Of a stretch of 18,658 bases of DNA, positions 1 to 7,062 are shown one piece after another. A model generated the notes under the pieces. That model had not been told where the DNA came from. It saw only the letters and a program-made list of their open reading frames with translations, and did no database searches. Both the position numbers and the translations under genes were made by a program. Source of the stretch: Oscillospiraceae bacterium (GTDB taxonomy: Bacteria > Bacillota > Clostridia > Oscillospirales > Ruminococcaceae); contig WRLS01000022.1 in assembly GCA_009776345.1 (NCBI GenBank), positions 1-18,658 on the forward strand, in the 5' to 3' direction. The stretch's first letter is position 1. Every line of letters begins with the position of its first letter.

Positions 1-10
1 TTGTTTTGGG

Positions 11-35
11 GGCGGGGGGGGGCCCCCCCCCCGCC
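11..35. repeat. G-tract/C-tract palindrome
   Basis: A GGC followed by nine G runs directly into ten C and then GCC, making an almost perfect self-complementary block at the left edge of the window. It abuts the 176-bp element that starts at 38. Such homopolymer pairs are prone to slippage and to sequencing or assembly error, so the exact length should be treated as uncertain. Confidence 0.5.
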
Positions 36-37
36 GC

Positions 38-213
38 AAACCACCCGGCGCGAAGCGTTTTATCGCTTCGCGCCACCCTCTTTAAAAAAGAGGGTAAGGC
101 TACAACAAGATTTATTCTTTCAATAAAAAAGCGCAAAACAACCGTAGGACGTACCCTCTTTTTTAAAGAGGGTGGCGCCGTGGCGACTTGTTCGTCGCGG
201 TGACGGGTGTTTT
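38..213. repeat. 176-bp inverted-repeat element, copy 1
   Basis: A MITE-like non-coding element. Imperfect outer inverted repeats (AAACCACCCG at 38-47, CGGGTGTTTT at 204-213) enclose an 11-bp GC-rich hairpin (47-57 with 64-74), a 21-bp palindrome (75-95), a 57-bp core (96-152), a second 21-bp palindrome (153-173) and a small GCGAC/GTCGC hairpin. The two palindromes are reverse complements of each other (ACCCTCTTT, three A or three T, AAAGAGGGT). Copy 2 at 3048-3223 has exactly the same length and spacing, but its core is in the opposite orientation relative to the flanks. I see no credible coding sequence in it and no transposase in the window. Confidence 0.85.
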
Positions 214-313
214 GCCTTCGTCAGCTTTCACAATTCCCACAAAAATCCCGCACACTTCCGTAAACGGGTTGCAATTGCAGCCCGTTTTGTGTATACTATC
301 AAGTGTTAGATGC

Positions 314-341
314 ACTATCAAAAAGTATACCTTTTGATAGT
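314..341. promoter_or_regulatory. Palindromic box 1 upstream of the secreted protein gene
   Basis: Ten-base arms ACTATCAAAA (314-323) and TTTTGATAGT (332-341) are perfect inverted repeats around an 8-base centre containing GTATACC. The box closely resembles box 2 at 399-426, starting 85 bp earlier. One arm pair changes from C-G to A-T between the boxes, which preserves complementarity. It could be an operator for a dimeric regulator, an RNA hairpin in the leader, or a small repeat; the sequence alone does not decide. Confidence 0.6.
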
Positions 342-398
342 TGGGGTTTCAAGGCGAAAAACGGCACAAAAAAACCCGAAAACCGCAGTTTCGAGTGA

Positions 399-426
399 AC
401 TATAAAAATGTATACCTTTTTATAGT
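399..426. promoter_or_regulatory. Palindromic box 2 upstream of the secreted protein gene
   Basis: Ten-base arms ACTATAAAAA (399-408) and TTTTTATAGT (417-426) are perfect inverted repeats around TGTATACC. The box ends 12 bases before the GGGGG ribosome-binding site of the gene starting at 453, so if transcribed it would form a hairpin next to the translation start. It shares arm pattern and GTATACC centre with box 1. Confidence 0.6.
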
Positions 427-452
427 AAATATAATTTTGGGGGCATATGAAA

Positions 453-1802
453 ATGAAAAATATACTTGCATTTATAATTATTGCCGCGCTGGTAGTTGGC
501 GTTATGCCGATGGCGGTGTTTGCGGACAGTCTTCCCACGCTTAAAGTCGAAGCGGGGGTGCTTACAGATTTTACTACCTGGGATTATTATGATTTTAAAC
601 CAAGCTCCAATCCCACTATAAAAGTGACGCATATACCGTTGCCTGCGCCCTATGATACGATTAAAGCAAATCCCCATACAGGCGACATAACATGGGAAAG
701 CACAAATAACTCGATTAACTATATAATGGTTCTTGCCCAAGTGCTGTGGGATGACGACTATGCAGGGACAACCAACCCCCAAAGAATGTTGGTGGAATTG
801 AATGGTAGCGACAAGAGCAACGCCTATTTGCTTACAGAAATTGATGGCAAAACTTATGAAGTAATACATCAAGGTGCTTTTACCGATGGAGATGAGAAGG
901 TCATTAACAATAACCGGCTTACCTTCTTCGCGACTTACGCCGGGGAATATACCATTGAGTTTACCATTCAAGAAGAGATTTCCGGCAAGTGGGATACTAT
1001 TGACCATAACAGTATCACAATAAACGTCGTATGCGACCGGCACGTGTTTTCCGGCGATCTGTGCATATACTGCGGAGCGCCCATGACCTCGGGAGGGGGC
1101 AAAGCGGAATCGACCGTAACAATCGGCTCCGGCTCATCTTCTTCCGGTAGCAGCGGCGGCGGCGGTGGCGGCAGCGGCGGCTCAGCGCCTGCGGCTACTC
1201 CTCCCCCGGAAACCAGCGGGAACGTCAGCTCCGGCGGCACCGTGAACAGCTCCGCGGTAGTTTCGGAGCTTGCCGAGGCCATTACCGGCGAATCGGGCAG
1301 CACTCAGGCGGTGGTCAGGACAAGGAACGCGGCTTCGATCACCCCGTCCACGATCAACGCGCTTGCCAACGCGGCACAAAACGCCGGCAAAGAAGCCGTT
1401 ATCCACGCCGATACTGTAAACAGCAGCGGCGCGGTCGAGGGAAGGCTGTATGTAGAGACCTCGAAGCTTACAGGCATGAGCGGGGATCTCCTGCTGGGCG
1501 TGACCACCACCGGCCCTACACCAACAGCCAGGAAGAATCTGTTCGAGCGGTTCTTCAGCAACAACATCTCGGTCGTAAGCTTTGCGCATCAGGGCGGCTT
1601 CGGCGCGAAGCTGAAGGTTGCCGCCAAGGTGGCCCTCCCCGAGGATATCGCAAACCTTAGGTTCTACAGCTACAACGCGGCGACCAATGCGTACAGGGAG
1701 GTTACAACCGTATATGTTATTGATAAAAACGGCTATCTGCATTTCATAACGGCACTGGCAGGGGATATAATTATAAGCGATGGGCCTTTAACCCGCAGGT
1801 AA
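453..1802 (+). CDS. Secreted protein with a CxxH/CxxC motif and a Gly/Ser linker, function unknown
   Basis: I do not recognise a named family. The 449-residue product begins with a classical signal peptide: MKNILAF, a hydrophobic stretch, and probable cleavage after AVFA near residue 24. An N-terminal domain of about 165 residues, rich in beta-prone and aromatic residues, follows. Next comes a small C-x2-H-x6-C-x2-C motif (C194, H197, C204, C207; CIYCGA), which may bind zinc. A very Ser/Gly/Pro-rich linker spans roughly 213-262. The C-terminal domain (about 268-449) ends with a segment resembling repeats in clostridial surface proteins (LAGDIIISDGPL). There is no sortase motif or C-terminal membrane anchor. 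ATG 453 lies 9 bases from the GGGGG site at 439-443; ATG 447, in the same frame, lies only 3 bases away and is less likely. The first half is AT-rich and the second GC-rich, suggesting a domain chimera. It probably acts outside the cell. Confidence 0.8.
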   Translation: MKNILAFIIIAALVVGVMPMAVFADSLPTLKVEAGVLTDFTTWDYYDFKPSSNPTIKVTHIPLPAPYDTIKANPHTGDITWESTNNSINYIMVLAQVLWDDDYAGTTNPQRMLVELNGSDKSNAYLLTEIDGKTYEVIHQGAFTDGDEKVINNNRLTFFATYAGEYTIEFTIQEEISGKWDTIDHNSITINVVCDRHVFSGDLCIYCGAPMTSGGGKAESTVTIGSGSSSSGSSGGGGGGSGGSAPAATPPPETSGNVSSGGTVNSSAVVSELAEAITGESGSTQAVVRTRNAASITPSTINALANAAQNAGKEAVIHADTVNSSGAVEGRLYVETSKLTGMSGDLLLGVTTTGPTPTARKNLFERFFSNNISVVSFAHQGGFGAKLKVAAKVALPEDIANLRFYSYNAATNAYREVTTVYVIDKNGYLHFITALAGDIIISDGPLTRR

Positions 1803-1820
1803 ATTCCATATCAAAATAAA

Positions 1821-1850
1821 AGCCCCTCCGGTTGTATAACCGGAGGGGCT
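1821..1850. terminator. Bidirectional rho-independent terminator
   Basis: A perfect 13-bp GC-rich stem (AGCCCCTCCGGTT with its complement) closes a GTAT loop. A T-rich run (GTTTCTTT) follows on the + strand, and an A-rich run precedes it, which reads as a T-rich tail on the - strand. It lies between the stops of two convergent genes, at 1802 and 1861, and so can end transcription from both. Confidence 0.9.
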
Positions 1851-1860
1851 GTTTCTTTGA

Positions 1861-2946
1861 TTACACAACAGGCCGGTAATCAACATCAAAACCGAAACTG
1901 CGCGGGCCAAAGCACTCCAGCCCGCGTTTTGTCGTCCACTGCGCCGGGGCAGGCAGCGCGAACACCGTGAACCTCTGCCCAGCCTTTACAAGCGGGTTGA
2001 CCTGCTGGTCCCCGAATTCGTCCAGCATACAGATAAGGTCAGGCACAGTAACATGGATTTCCCCATCCAGCCGACTTATTATATTTTCGTTTTTGTACCA
2101 AATTTTATACTCATGCCCGCTGTAGCTTTTCTCGCCGCTTAAAACTATTGTCCCAAATGTAAAACCATCGCGGTCCTCAAATTCGGCTAAAGTGACGACC
2201 CCATCGAAAAGCCGCTTGCCTTTTCCCGCGTCAATCACAGCCTGCGCCGTGTCTTCTCCCGAAGCCTTTGCCATTCGCAGCGCCGCGCCCAGTTTTTCCG
2301 CGTAGCTTATCGCGCCTTCAATTACCGCGCCGCGAATCTCCGATACTTTTGCGGGATGGTCGAGTACGCCTACCGTGTTATTGGACGCGACCGCGAGCGC
2401 CCTCGCCCAATGCTCCGCCCGCTCATCATTTACAACTTTGTCGATGATGGCGGAATTGCCGTATGCGTCCGCAACCGCCATCGGCGTTATGGGGATATCA
2501 TGCAGGAAAAATGTAGAGTGCTGAAGCTCCGGCACAGAACGCCCCGCCGGGTCGGCGTCTACAATAGGGCGGCCCATTGCCGCCGCCGTGTAAAATGCCT
2601 GCGCGGTGTTCGCGCCGCCAAGCTCGGTTGACATAAAACCCGCAAACCCGCGCCCCAAATAACGCTCCATCGCCTGTGCCGCCAACACGCCGAGCGGCTC
2701 CGATAATTCGGGATAATGTGCCAGCGGGTTATTTTCCTGCGATGTCAGCGCGCCGCAGCAATACGGCACGCCGATAACCCCATCGTCCGGCAGCTCATCC
2801 AACGCCGCCAGCTTAAAAACCCCGCCATCGGCAAGCCCGCGGTCAATAAGCTCCAGCCCCTCGGAAAGGCTCCCGCCGCCGCCTGTCCCCGCTATCGCAC
2901 AGCCGTTTAAGATATCATATAACGCTTGTTTTGTCAGTTCCCTCAT
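1861..2946 (-). CDS. DUF917-family protein
   Basis: A 361-residue soluble protein with the hallmarks of the DUF917 family: an N-terminal glycine cluster GTGGGG (residues 20-25), the segment DADPAGRSVPELQ (about 130-142), and a C-terminal half with PDLICMLDEFG. Length is normal for the family. Recent database naming links this family to S-methyl-thiohydantoin desulfurase and it often lies near hydantoinase and transporter genes; the reaction here is inferred, not shown. ATG 2946 follows a GGGGG-type ribosome-binding site with about 8 bases of spacing. It is co-directional with the peptide ABC operon ending at 3312, but 365 bp of repeat elements lie between, so co-transcription is uncertain. 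The terminator at 1821-1850 follows its stop. Confidence 0.85.
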   Translation of the reverse strand: MRELTKQALYDILNGCAIAGTGGGGSLSEGLELIDRGLADGGVFKLAALDELPDDGVIGVPYCCGALTSQENNPLAHYPELSEPLGVLAAQAMERYLGRGFAGFMSTELGGANTAQAFYTAAAMGRPIVDADPAGRSVPELQHSTFFLHDIPITPMAVADAYGNSAIIDKVVNDERAEHWARALAVASNNTVGVLDHPAKVSEIRGAVIEGAISYAEKLGAALRMAKASGEDTAQAVIDAGKGKRLFDGVVTLAEFEDRDGFTFGTIVLSGEKSYSGHEYKIWYKNENIISRLDGEIHVTVPDLICMLDEFGDQQVNPLVKAGQRFTVFALPAPAQWTTKRGLECFGPRSFGFDVDYRPVV

Positions 2947-3047
2947 GATTTAACCCCCAATAGAAAATAGAAAATAGGAATTAGAAAATAGGAAGGGAAG
3001 GAGTTTAATGCTTTGTCCTTTCCTGAAACCTAAATCCTGCGGCACGC

Positions 3048-3223
3048 AAAACACCCGTCTTCAAAGCGTAACCGCTTTGAATCCACCCTCTTTAAAAAAG
3101 AGGGTACGTCCTACGGTTGCTTTGTGCTTTTTATGTGAAAGAATAAATCTTGTTGTAGCTTTACCCTCTTTTTTAAAGAGGGTGGCACCGTGACGACTTG
3201 TTCGTCGCGGTGACGGGTGTTTT
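3048..3223. repeat. 176-bp inverted-repeat element, copy 2 (core inverted)
   Basis: Outer inverted repeats AAAACACCCGTC (3048-3059) and GACGGGTGTTTT (3212-3223) are perfect. Inside are a 9-bp hairpin (3060-3068 with 3073-3081), a 21-bp palindrome (3085-3105), a 57-bp core (3106-3162), a second palindrome (3163-3183) and the GAC-TTGTTC-GTC hairpin. The 40 bases after the right palindrome match copy 1 with two differences in the same orientation. The core matches the reverse complement of the copy 1 core at 51 of 57 positions. This suggests the core can be flipped between the two palindromes. Confidence 0.85.
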
Positions 3224-3237
3224 AGTGTTTTGCCTTC

Positions 3238-3338
3238 GGCAGGTTTTAGGATTTAGGTTATAGGTTTTAGGGAAAAAACGAATCTTTTAGTTTCTTCCTT
3301 TCCCTGAATCCTTACCTTCCTAAATCCTGAATCCTGCC
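3238..3338. repeat. TTTAGG-rich hairpin element, copy 1
   Basis: The left arm (GGCAGGTTTTAGGATTTAGG) and right arm (CCTAAATCCTGAATCCTGCC) are near-perfect inverted repeats around a ~60-base centre. The unit of AGG spaced by T/A-rich triplets recurs at 8780-8864 in the same orientation. A fragment (CCTAAATCCTGC) lies at 3029-3040, on the other side of the 176-bp element. The right arm overlaps the 3' end of the ABC ATPase gene and supplies its last codons. Confidence 0.75.
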
Positions 3339-5117
3339 GTTGGCCCAATGGCACGCCGCCAACCGCCCGTCTTCAAGCGGCGCCAGTTCCGGCTCCGCCA
3401 TTGCGCAATGCGGCGTTGCTTCGGGGCAGCGGGTATGGAAGCGGCAGCCGCCGGGCATATCTATAGCGCTCGGCACATTGCCCTCCAGCACGCTCAGCTC
3501 ATCGAGCCTGTCCATATCAAGCCGCGGGACCGCGCCCATCAGTGCCATTGTATAAGGATGCGCGGGGCCTGCGAATATCTGCCGCGCTTTGCCGTATTCG
3601 ACAATTTTACCGAGATACATCACCGCGATATGCGTTGAAAAAAAGTTTATTACGCTTAGGTCGTGGGAGATGATTACATATGTAAGCTTATATTTGCGTT
3701 TTAAGTCCACCAGCAGTTTTAGAATTTGCATCTGTGATACAACGTCTACCGAGGATGTAGGCTCATCGAGTACGATAAACTCCGCTTCAAGCGCGAGCGC
3801 GCGGGCAATGGCGATCCTTTGGCGCTGCCCGCCCGAAAATTCATGCGGGAAGCTGTAGGCGGATTCTTTCGGCAGCCCGACTAGCCCGAGCATCTCCTCG
3901 ACCTTTTTCAGATAGGCCTCTGAATCCAGCTTCAAGTGGATTTTCAGCGGCTCGCCGATAATATCACGGATGAGCATTCGGGGGTCAAGCGACCAAAAAG
4001 GGTCCTGGAACACGACTTGTATACTTCGCCTTGCCGCGCGCATTTCCGGTCCGGTAAGCTGTGTAAGCTCGCGCCCGTTGAACTCGACCGTCCCGTCTGT
4101 GGGGCTGTCCAAGTTAGTCAGCATATTGATTAGCGTTGTCTTGCCGCATCCCGACTCACCGACTATGCCCAGTGTATCACCGCGCTGTATGGAAAGGTTT
4201 ACGCCATCTACCGCGCGGATATATTTCGGCGATGCCCCCAAAAAGCCTGATTTAACCTTGAAATATTTTTTCAAGTCGGAAACCCGCATAATCTCATCGG
4301 GGTTTTGGGTGTTTTCCGCGCCTTCCGATTCGGGGACAGAGCGCAGCAAGGTCTTTGTGTAATCTTTTTGCGGGGAGGAGATCACTTCCCGCGCACTCCC
4401 GCTTTCTATTATTGCGCCGTCCCGCAATACAGAAACCCTGTCGCAGGTGACGGACACAAGCCCCATGTTGTTCGCCAGATACAGTACGGTGATCCCAAGC
4501 TCTTTGCGCAGGTCCTCGATGATTTTCAGGATGCCCGCTTGAATCGTAACATCTAAATTTCGCGTGGGTTCGTCCGCAATAAGCAGCTGAGCGCCGCAGG
4601 ACAACGCCGCCGCGATAATGACCCTTTGCCGCTGCCCCCCGCTAAGCTCATGCGGGTACTTTTCCATCACCCGCGCGGCGTCGGGCATTTTCACGCGCGC
4701 CAGCATTTCGGCGGCACCGGCCTCCGCTTTTTTGCGGTCATGGCCCTTGCAGGCGGTTATAACGTCGGATATCTGCCGCCCCACGGTAAAAACCGGGTTG
4801 AGGGTAGACATCGGGTCCTGAAAAATCATGGCGATGCGCCGCCCGCGTATTTTTTCCCGCATATGCTTTTCTGTACAGCCAAGCAAATTCTCGCCGTCAA
4901 AAATGATTTTAGAGCTTGGCGTGATTATGCATGGCGGCGCAGGCAAAAGGCGCAAAACCGTCCTCGCAAGCACCGTTTTGCCCGAACCCGACTCCCCCAC
5001 TATCCCATACGCTTCACCGCGTGAAATTTTGAGGGAGTCTATATCAAGCACCTGTTTTACGCCGTCGGTGGTTTGGAAGCCGACGTTCAGGCCGTTTATC
5101 TCAAAGTAAGCGCCCAT
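3312..5117 (-). CDS. Two-domain peptide ABC transporter ATPase (DppD-DppF fusion type)
   Basis: This 601-residue cytoplasmic protein powers the importer encoded upstream. NBD1 has Walker A GESGSGKT (41-48), Q-loop Q100, signature LSGGQRQR (158-165) and Walker B with D182-E183. Its H-loop reads LANNMG, so the switch histidine is replaced by Asn216. NBD2 is complete: Walker A GESGCGKT (320-327), signature FSGGQRQR (427-434), D451-E452 and switch His485. A C-terminal oligopeptide-transporter tail (GGCRFHTRCP, 556-565) carries cysteines at 558, 564, 571 and 589. Fusions of this type (YejF/GsiA-like) are known. ATG 5117 has GGAG 8 bases upstream and lies 22 bp after the permease stop. The last residues (RIQDLGR) are encoded by the TTTAGG-rich repeat, so the native C-terminus was probably altered. 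Confidence 0.93.
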   Translation of the reverse strand: MGAYFEINGLNVGFQTTDGVKQVLDIDSLKISRGEAYGIVGESGSGKTVLARTVLRLLPAPPCIITPSSKIIFDGENLLGCTEKHMREKIRGRRIAMIFQDPMSTLNPVFTVGRQISDVITACKGHDRKKAEAGAAEMLARVKMPDAARVMEKYPHELSGGQRQRVIIAAALSCGAQLLIADEPTRNLDVTIQAGILKIIEDLRKELGITVLYLANNMGLVSVTCDRVSVLRDGAIIESGSAREVISSPQKDYTKTLLRSVPESEGAENTQNPDEIMRVSDLKKYFKVKSGFLGASPKYIRAVDGVNLSIQRGDTLGIVGESGCGKTTLINMLTNLDSPTDGTVEFNGRELTQLTGPEMRAARRSIQVVFQDPFWSLDPRMLIRDIIGEPLKIHLKLDSEAYLKKVEEMLGLVGLPKESAYSFPHEFSGGQRQRIAIARALALEAEFIVLDEPTSSVDVVSQMQILKLLVDLKRKYKLTYVIISHDLSVINFFSTHIAVMYLGKIVEYGKARQIFAGPAHPYTMALMGAVPRLDMDRLDELSVLEGNVPSAIDMPGGCRFHTRCPEATPHCAMAEPELAPLEDGRLAACHWANGRIQDLGR

Positions 5118-5139
5118 TTGCTTTTCTCCAAAAATACTA

Positions 5140-6039
5140 CTATAGCTTTCGTGTTTTGGGGTCTAAAATCTCGCGTATGCCGTCGCCCAGCAGGTTAAAC
5201 GCCAAGACCGCGATGAAAATCGCAACGCCCGGGAAAATACTGTACCACCACGCGCTGAGAAGATAATTGCGGCTGGTGTTGATCATAAGCCCCCATTCGG
5301 GCGACGGGGCCTGTGCGCCAAGCCCCAGAAAGCTAAGTGACGCGATTGTGAGGATTACGCCGCCGATATCCATAGAAGCCTGCACGATAACCGGCGCGAT
5401 GCAGTTTGGCACAATATGCCGCATTATCACCCAGCCGGGCTTTGCCCCTGCCGCCTGTGCCGCGCGTACAAACTGCCGTTCCTTAACCGAAATTGCCTGG
5501 GAGCGTATAAGGCGCGTATACCACGGCCACCACGAAAGCGCAATGGCAAGCATGGCGTTTTGCAGGCTGGGGCCTATTAGCGCGGCGATTGCAATAGACA
5601 AAAGCAGGGGAGGGAAGCTTAAAAATATATCCGTAACGCGCATGATAACCTCATCCCGCCAGCCGCCGACGGCCCCGGCATACGCGCCCAACGGTATGCC
5701 GATCAGAAGCGCAAGCCCAACGGAAATCACCGCCGCGCCTAGTGAAATCCTCGTCCCGAACAGCACACGGCTGAAAATATCGCGGCCCTGCTCGTCCGTG
5801 CCGAAAAGATATGTTCCGCTAGGCGCAAGAAGCCCCGCGGACGGGTTTGTAGCCGTACCCGCGTGATCGGGGAAGGTTGCCAGAAGCGGCGCGAAAACAG
5901 CCAGCAGTACAAGTATTATTACGGTTACAAGCGAAGCGCGCGTAAGCGAATTGCGCCACAACAGATGGAAGCTGAGCTTCCATTGCCCGGTGTGGGATTT
6001 TAAAACGGGGCGGATTTTTGATACAATCATTTTATTCAT
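5140..6039 (-). CDS. Peptide ABC transporter permease, DppC/OppC type
   Basis: A 299-residue inner-membrane permease of the binding-protein-dependent (BPD) transport family. A first hydrophobic helix at about 35-55 is followed by the DppC/OppC signature GTDEQGRDIFSRVLFGTR (about 100-117), then five more hydrophobic stretches. The cytoplasmic EAA loop (AAQAAGAKPGWVIMRHIVPN, near residues 193-212) keeps the conserved glycine and the I-x-P end, and would dock on the ATPase. The start at 6039 lies one base after the TGA of the upstream permease, with GAGGG 6 bases upstream, so translation is probably coupled. The C-terminal LLGDGIREILDPK is typical of the family. Confidence 0.95.
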   Translation of the reverse strand: MNKMIVSKIRPVLKSHTGQWKLSFHLLWRNSLTRASLVTVIILVLLAVFAPLLATFPDHAGTATNPSAGLLAPSGTYLFGTDEQGRDIFSRVLFGTRISLGAAVISVGLALLIGIPLGAYAGAVGGWRDEVIMRVTDIFLSFPPLLLSIAIAALIGPSLQNAMLAIALSWWPWYTRLIRSQAISVKERQFVRAAQAAGAKPGWVIMRHIVPNCIAPVIVQASMDIGGVILTIASLSFLGLGAQAPSPEWGLMINTSRNYLLSAWWYSIFPGVAIFIAVLAFNLLGDGIREILDPKTRKL

Positions 6040-6040
6040 C

Positions 6041-7051
6041 TCAAACCCTCACCCTCGGGTCCAGCGCCACTATTATGTCCGCAATTAAGTTTAGCACCAC
6101 ATACGCGCAGGTCGAGAATATGGTCACGCCCATAATCGCGGGGTAATCCATGGTAACAACGGCGCTTGATATGTACATCCCGATCCCCGGCCAGTTAAAA
6201 ATCGCCTCCACCAAAAATGTGTTGACAAGCGTGTACCCCACCGACAATGTCAAAACGGTTGAGGTCGGCCCCAGGGAATTTTTCAGCGCGTACAGCCACA
6301 GCACTTTTGCTTCCGGCACGGCGTAGGAGCGCGCGGACGCGATGTAGTCCTCGCCCAGTATTTCCAGCAGGGCGGAGCGCGTCATCCTGGCGACAAGGCC
6401 GATGGGATAAAGCGCAAGCGTTATCCCGGGCAGTATTATATGCTTTAAGGCATCCGCCGCTATGTAGAAATTGCCGGTGATTAGGCTGTCGAAGACTATA
6501 AAGCCCGTGATATTGGGGATGTTGTAGAAGATTGCGGTTTCAAAGGATACGCGGCTACCAAGCGGAAGCCAGCCAAGCCCGCCGTAGAAAAGAAGTTGCA
6601 AAAACATCCCGACCCAAAATGTAGGGAGCGACACCGCGCCAACGGAAAAAAACCGGCAGATATGGTCAACCGGCTTGTCCTTTGACTTTGCCGAAAGCAC
6701 GCCCAGTGGGATACCGGCAAACACCGCAAAGAAAGTCGAGAGCAATACAAGCTCCAAAGTAGCGGGCAAAAACCCGACAAGCTCGTCCGTTATAGGCTGG
6801 CGGGAGCGCAGGGAACGCCCTAAATCGCCCCGCAGCAGATCCGACACATAGCGCGTATACTGCACATAGACAGGGCGGTCAAGCCCAAGCTCTATCCGGG
6901 CTTGGGCTATTTGCTGGCGCGTGGCACGCGGCCCGACCCAGCGCGCGGCCGGGTCGGACGGTATCACCCGTGTTAAAAGAAAGGTGATCGTTATCACGCC
7001 GAACAGTACAATCGCGCCGAAAAAGAGCCGCTTTAACAGAAATCTTCCCAT
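6041..7051 (-). CDS. Peptide ABC transporter permease, DppB/OppB type
   Basis: A 336-residue inner-membrane permease, partner of the DppC-type protein. The N-terminus MGRFLLKRLF followed by a hydrophobic helix and TFLLTRVIPSDPA is the classic DppB/OppB opening, with LGLDRPVYVQY near residue 55 and LPATLELVLLS near 95-105. The end, DIIVALDPRVRV, is also typical. The EAA loop (YIASARSYAVPEAKVLWLYA, about 236-255) has alanine (A244) where relatives usually carry glycine in ARAKGL. ATG 7051 has AGAGG 8 bases upstream and lies 11 bp from the stop of the binding-protein gene. It is followed almost directly by the second permease. Confidence 0.94.
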   Translation of the reverse strand: MGRFLLKRLFFGAIVLFGVITITFLLTRVIPSDPAARWVGPRATRQQIAQARIELGLDRPVYVQYTRYVSDLLRGDLGRSLRSRQPITDELVGFLPATLELVLLSTFFAVFAGIPLGVLSAKSKDKPVDHICRFFSVGAVSLPTFWVGMFLQLLFYGGLGWLPLGSRVSFETAIFYNIPNITGFIVFDSLITGNFYIAADALKHIILPGITLALYPIGLVARMTRSALLEILGEDYIASARSYAVPEAKVLWLYALKNSLGPTSTVLTLSVGYTLVNTFLVEAIFNWPGIGMYISSAVVTMDYPAIMGVTIFSTCAYVVLNLIADIIVALDPRVRV

Positions 7052-7062
7052 TGGGGATGCCT

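Noticed and set aside
75..173. The ACCCTCTTT palindromes as rho-independent terminators
   Set aside because: The stems are only 9 bp and half A-T, no T-run follows, and the same units form the borders of a repeated element.
420..1043. A 207-residue open frame on the - strand opposite the secreted protein gene
   Set aside because: The + strand gene has a signal peptide, a ribosome-binding site and a terminator; the reverse frame has none of these and no recognisable domain.
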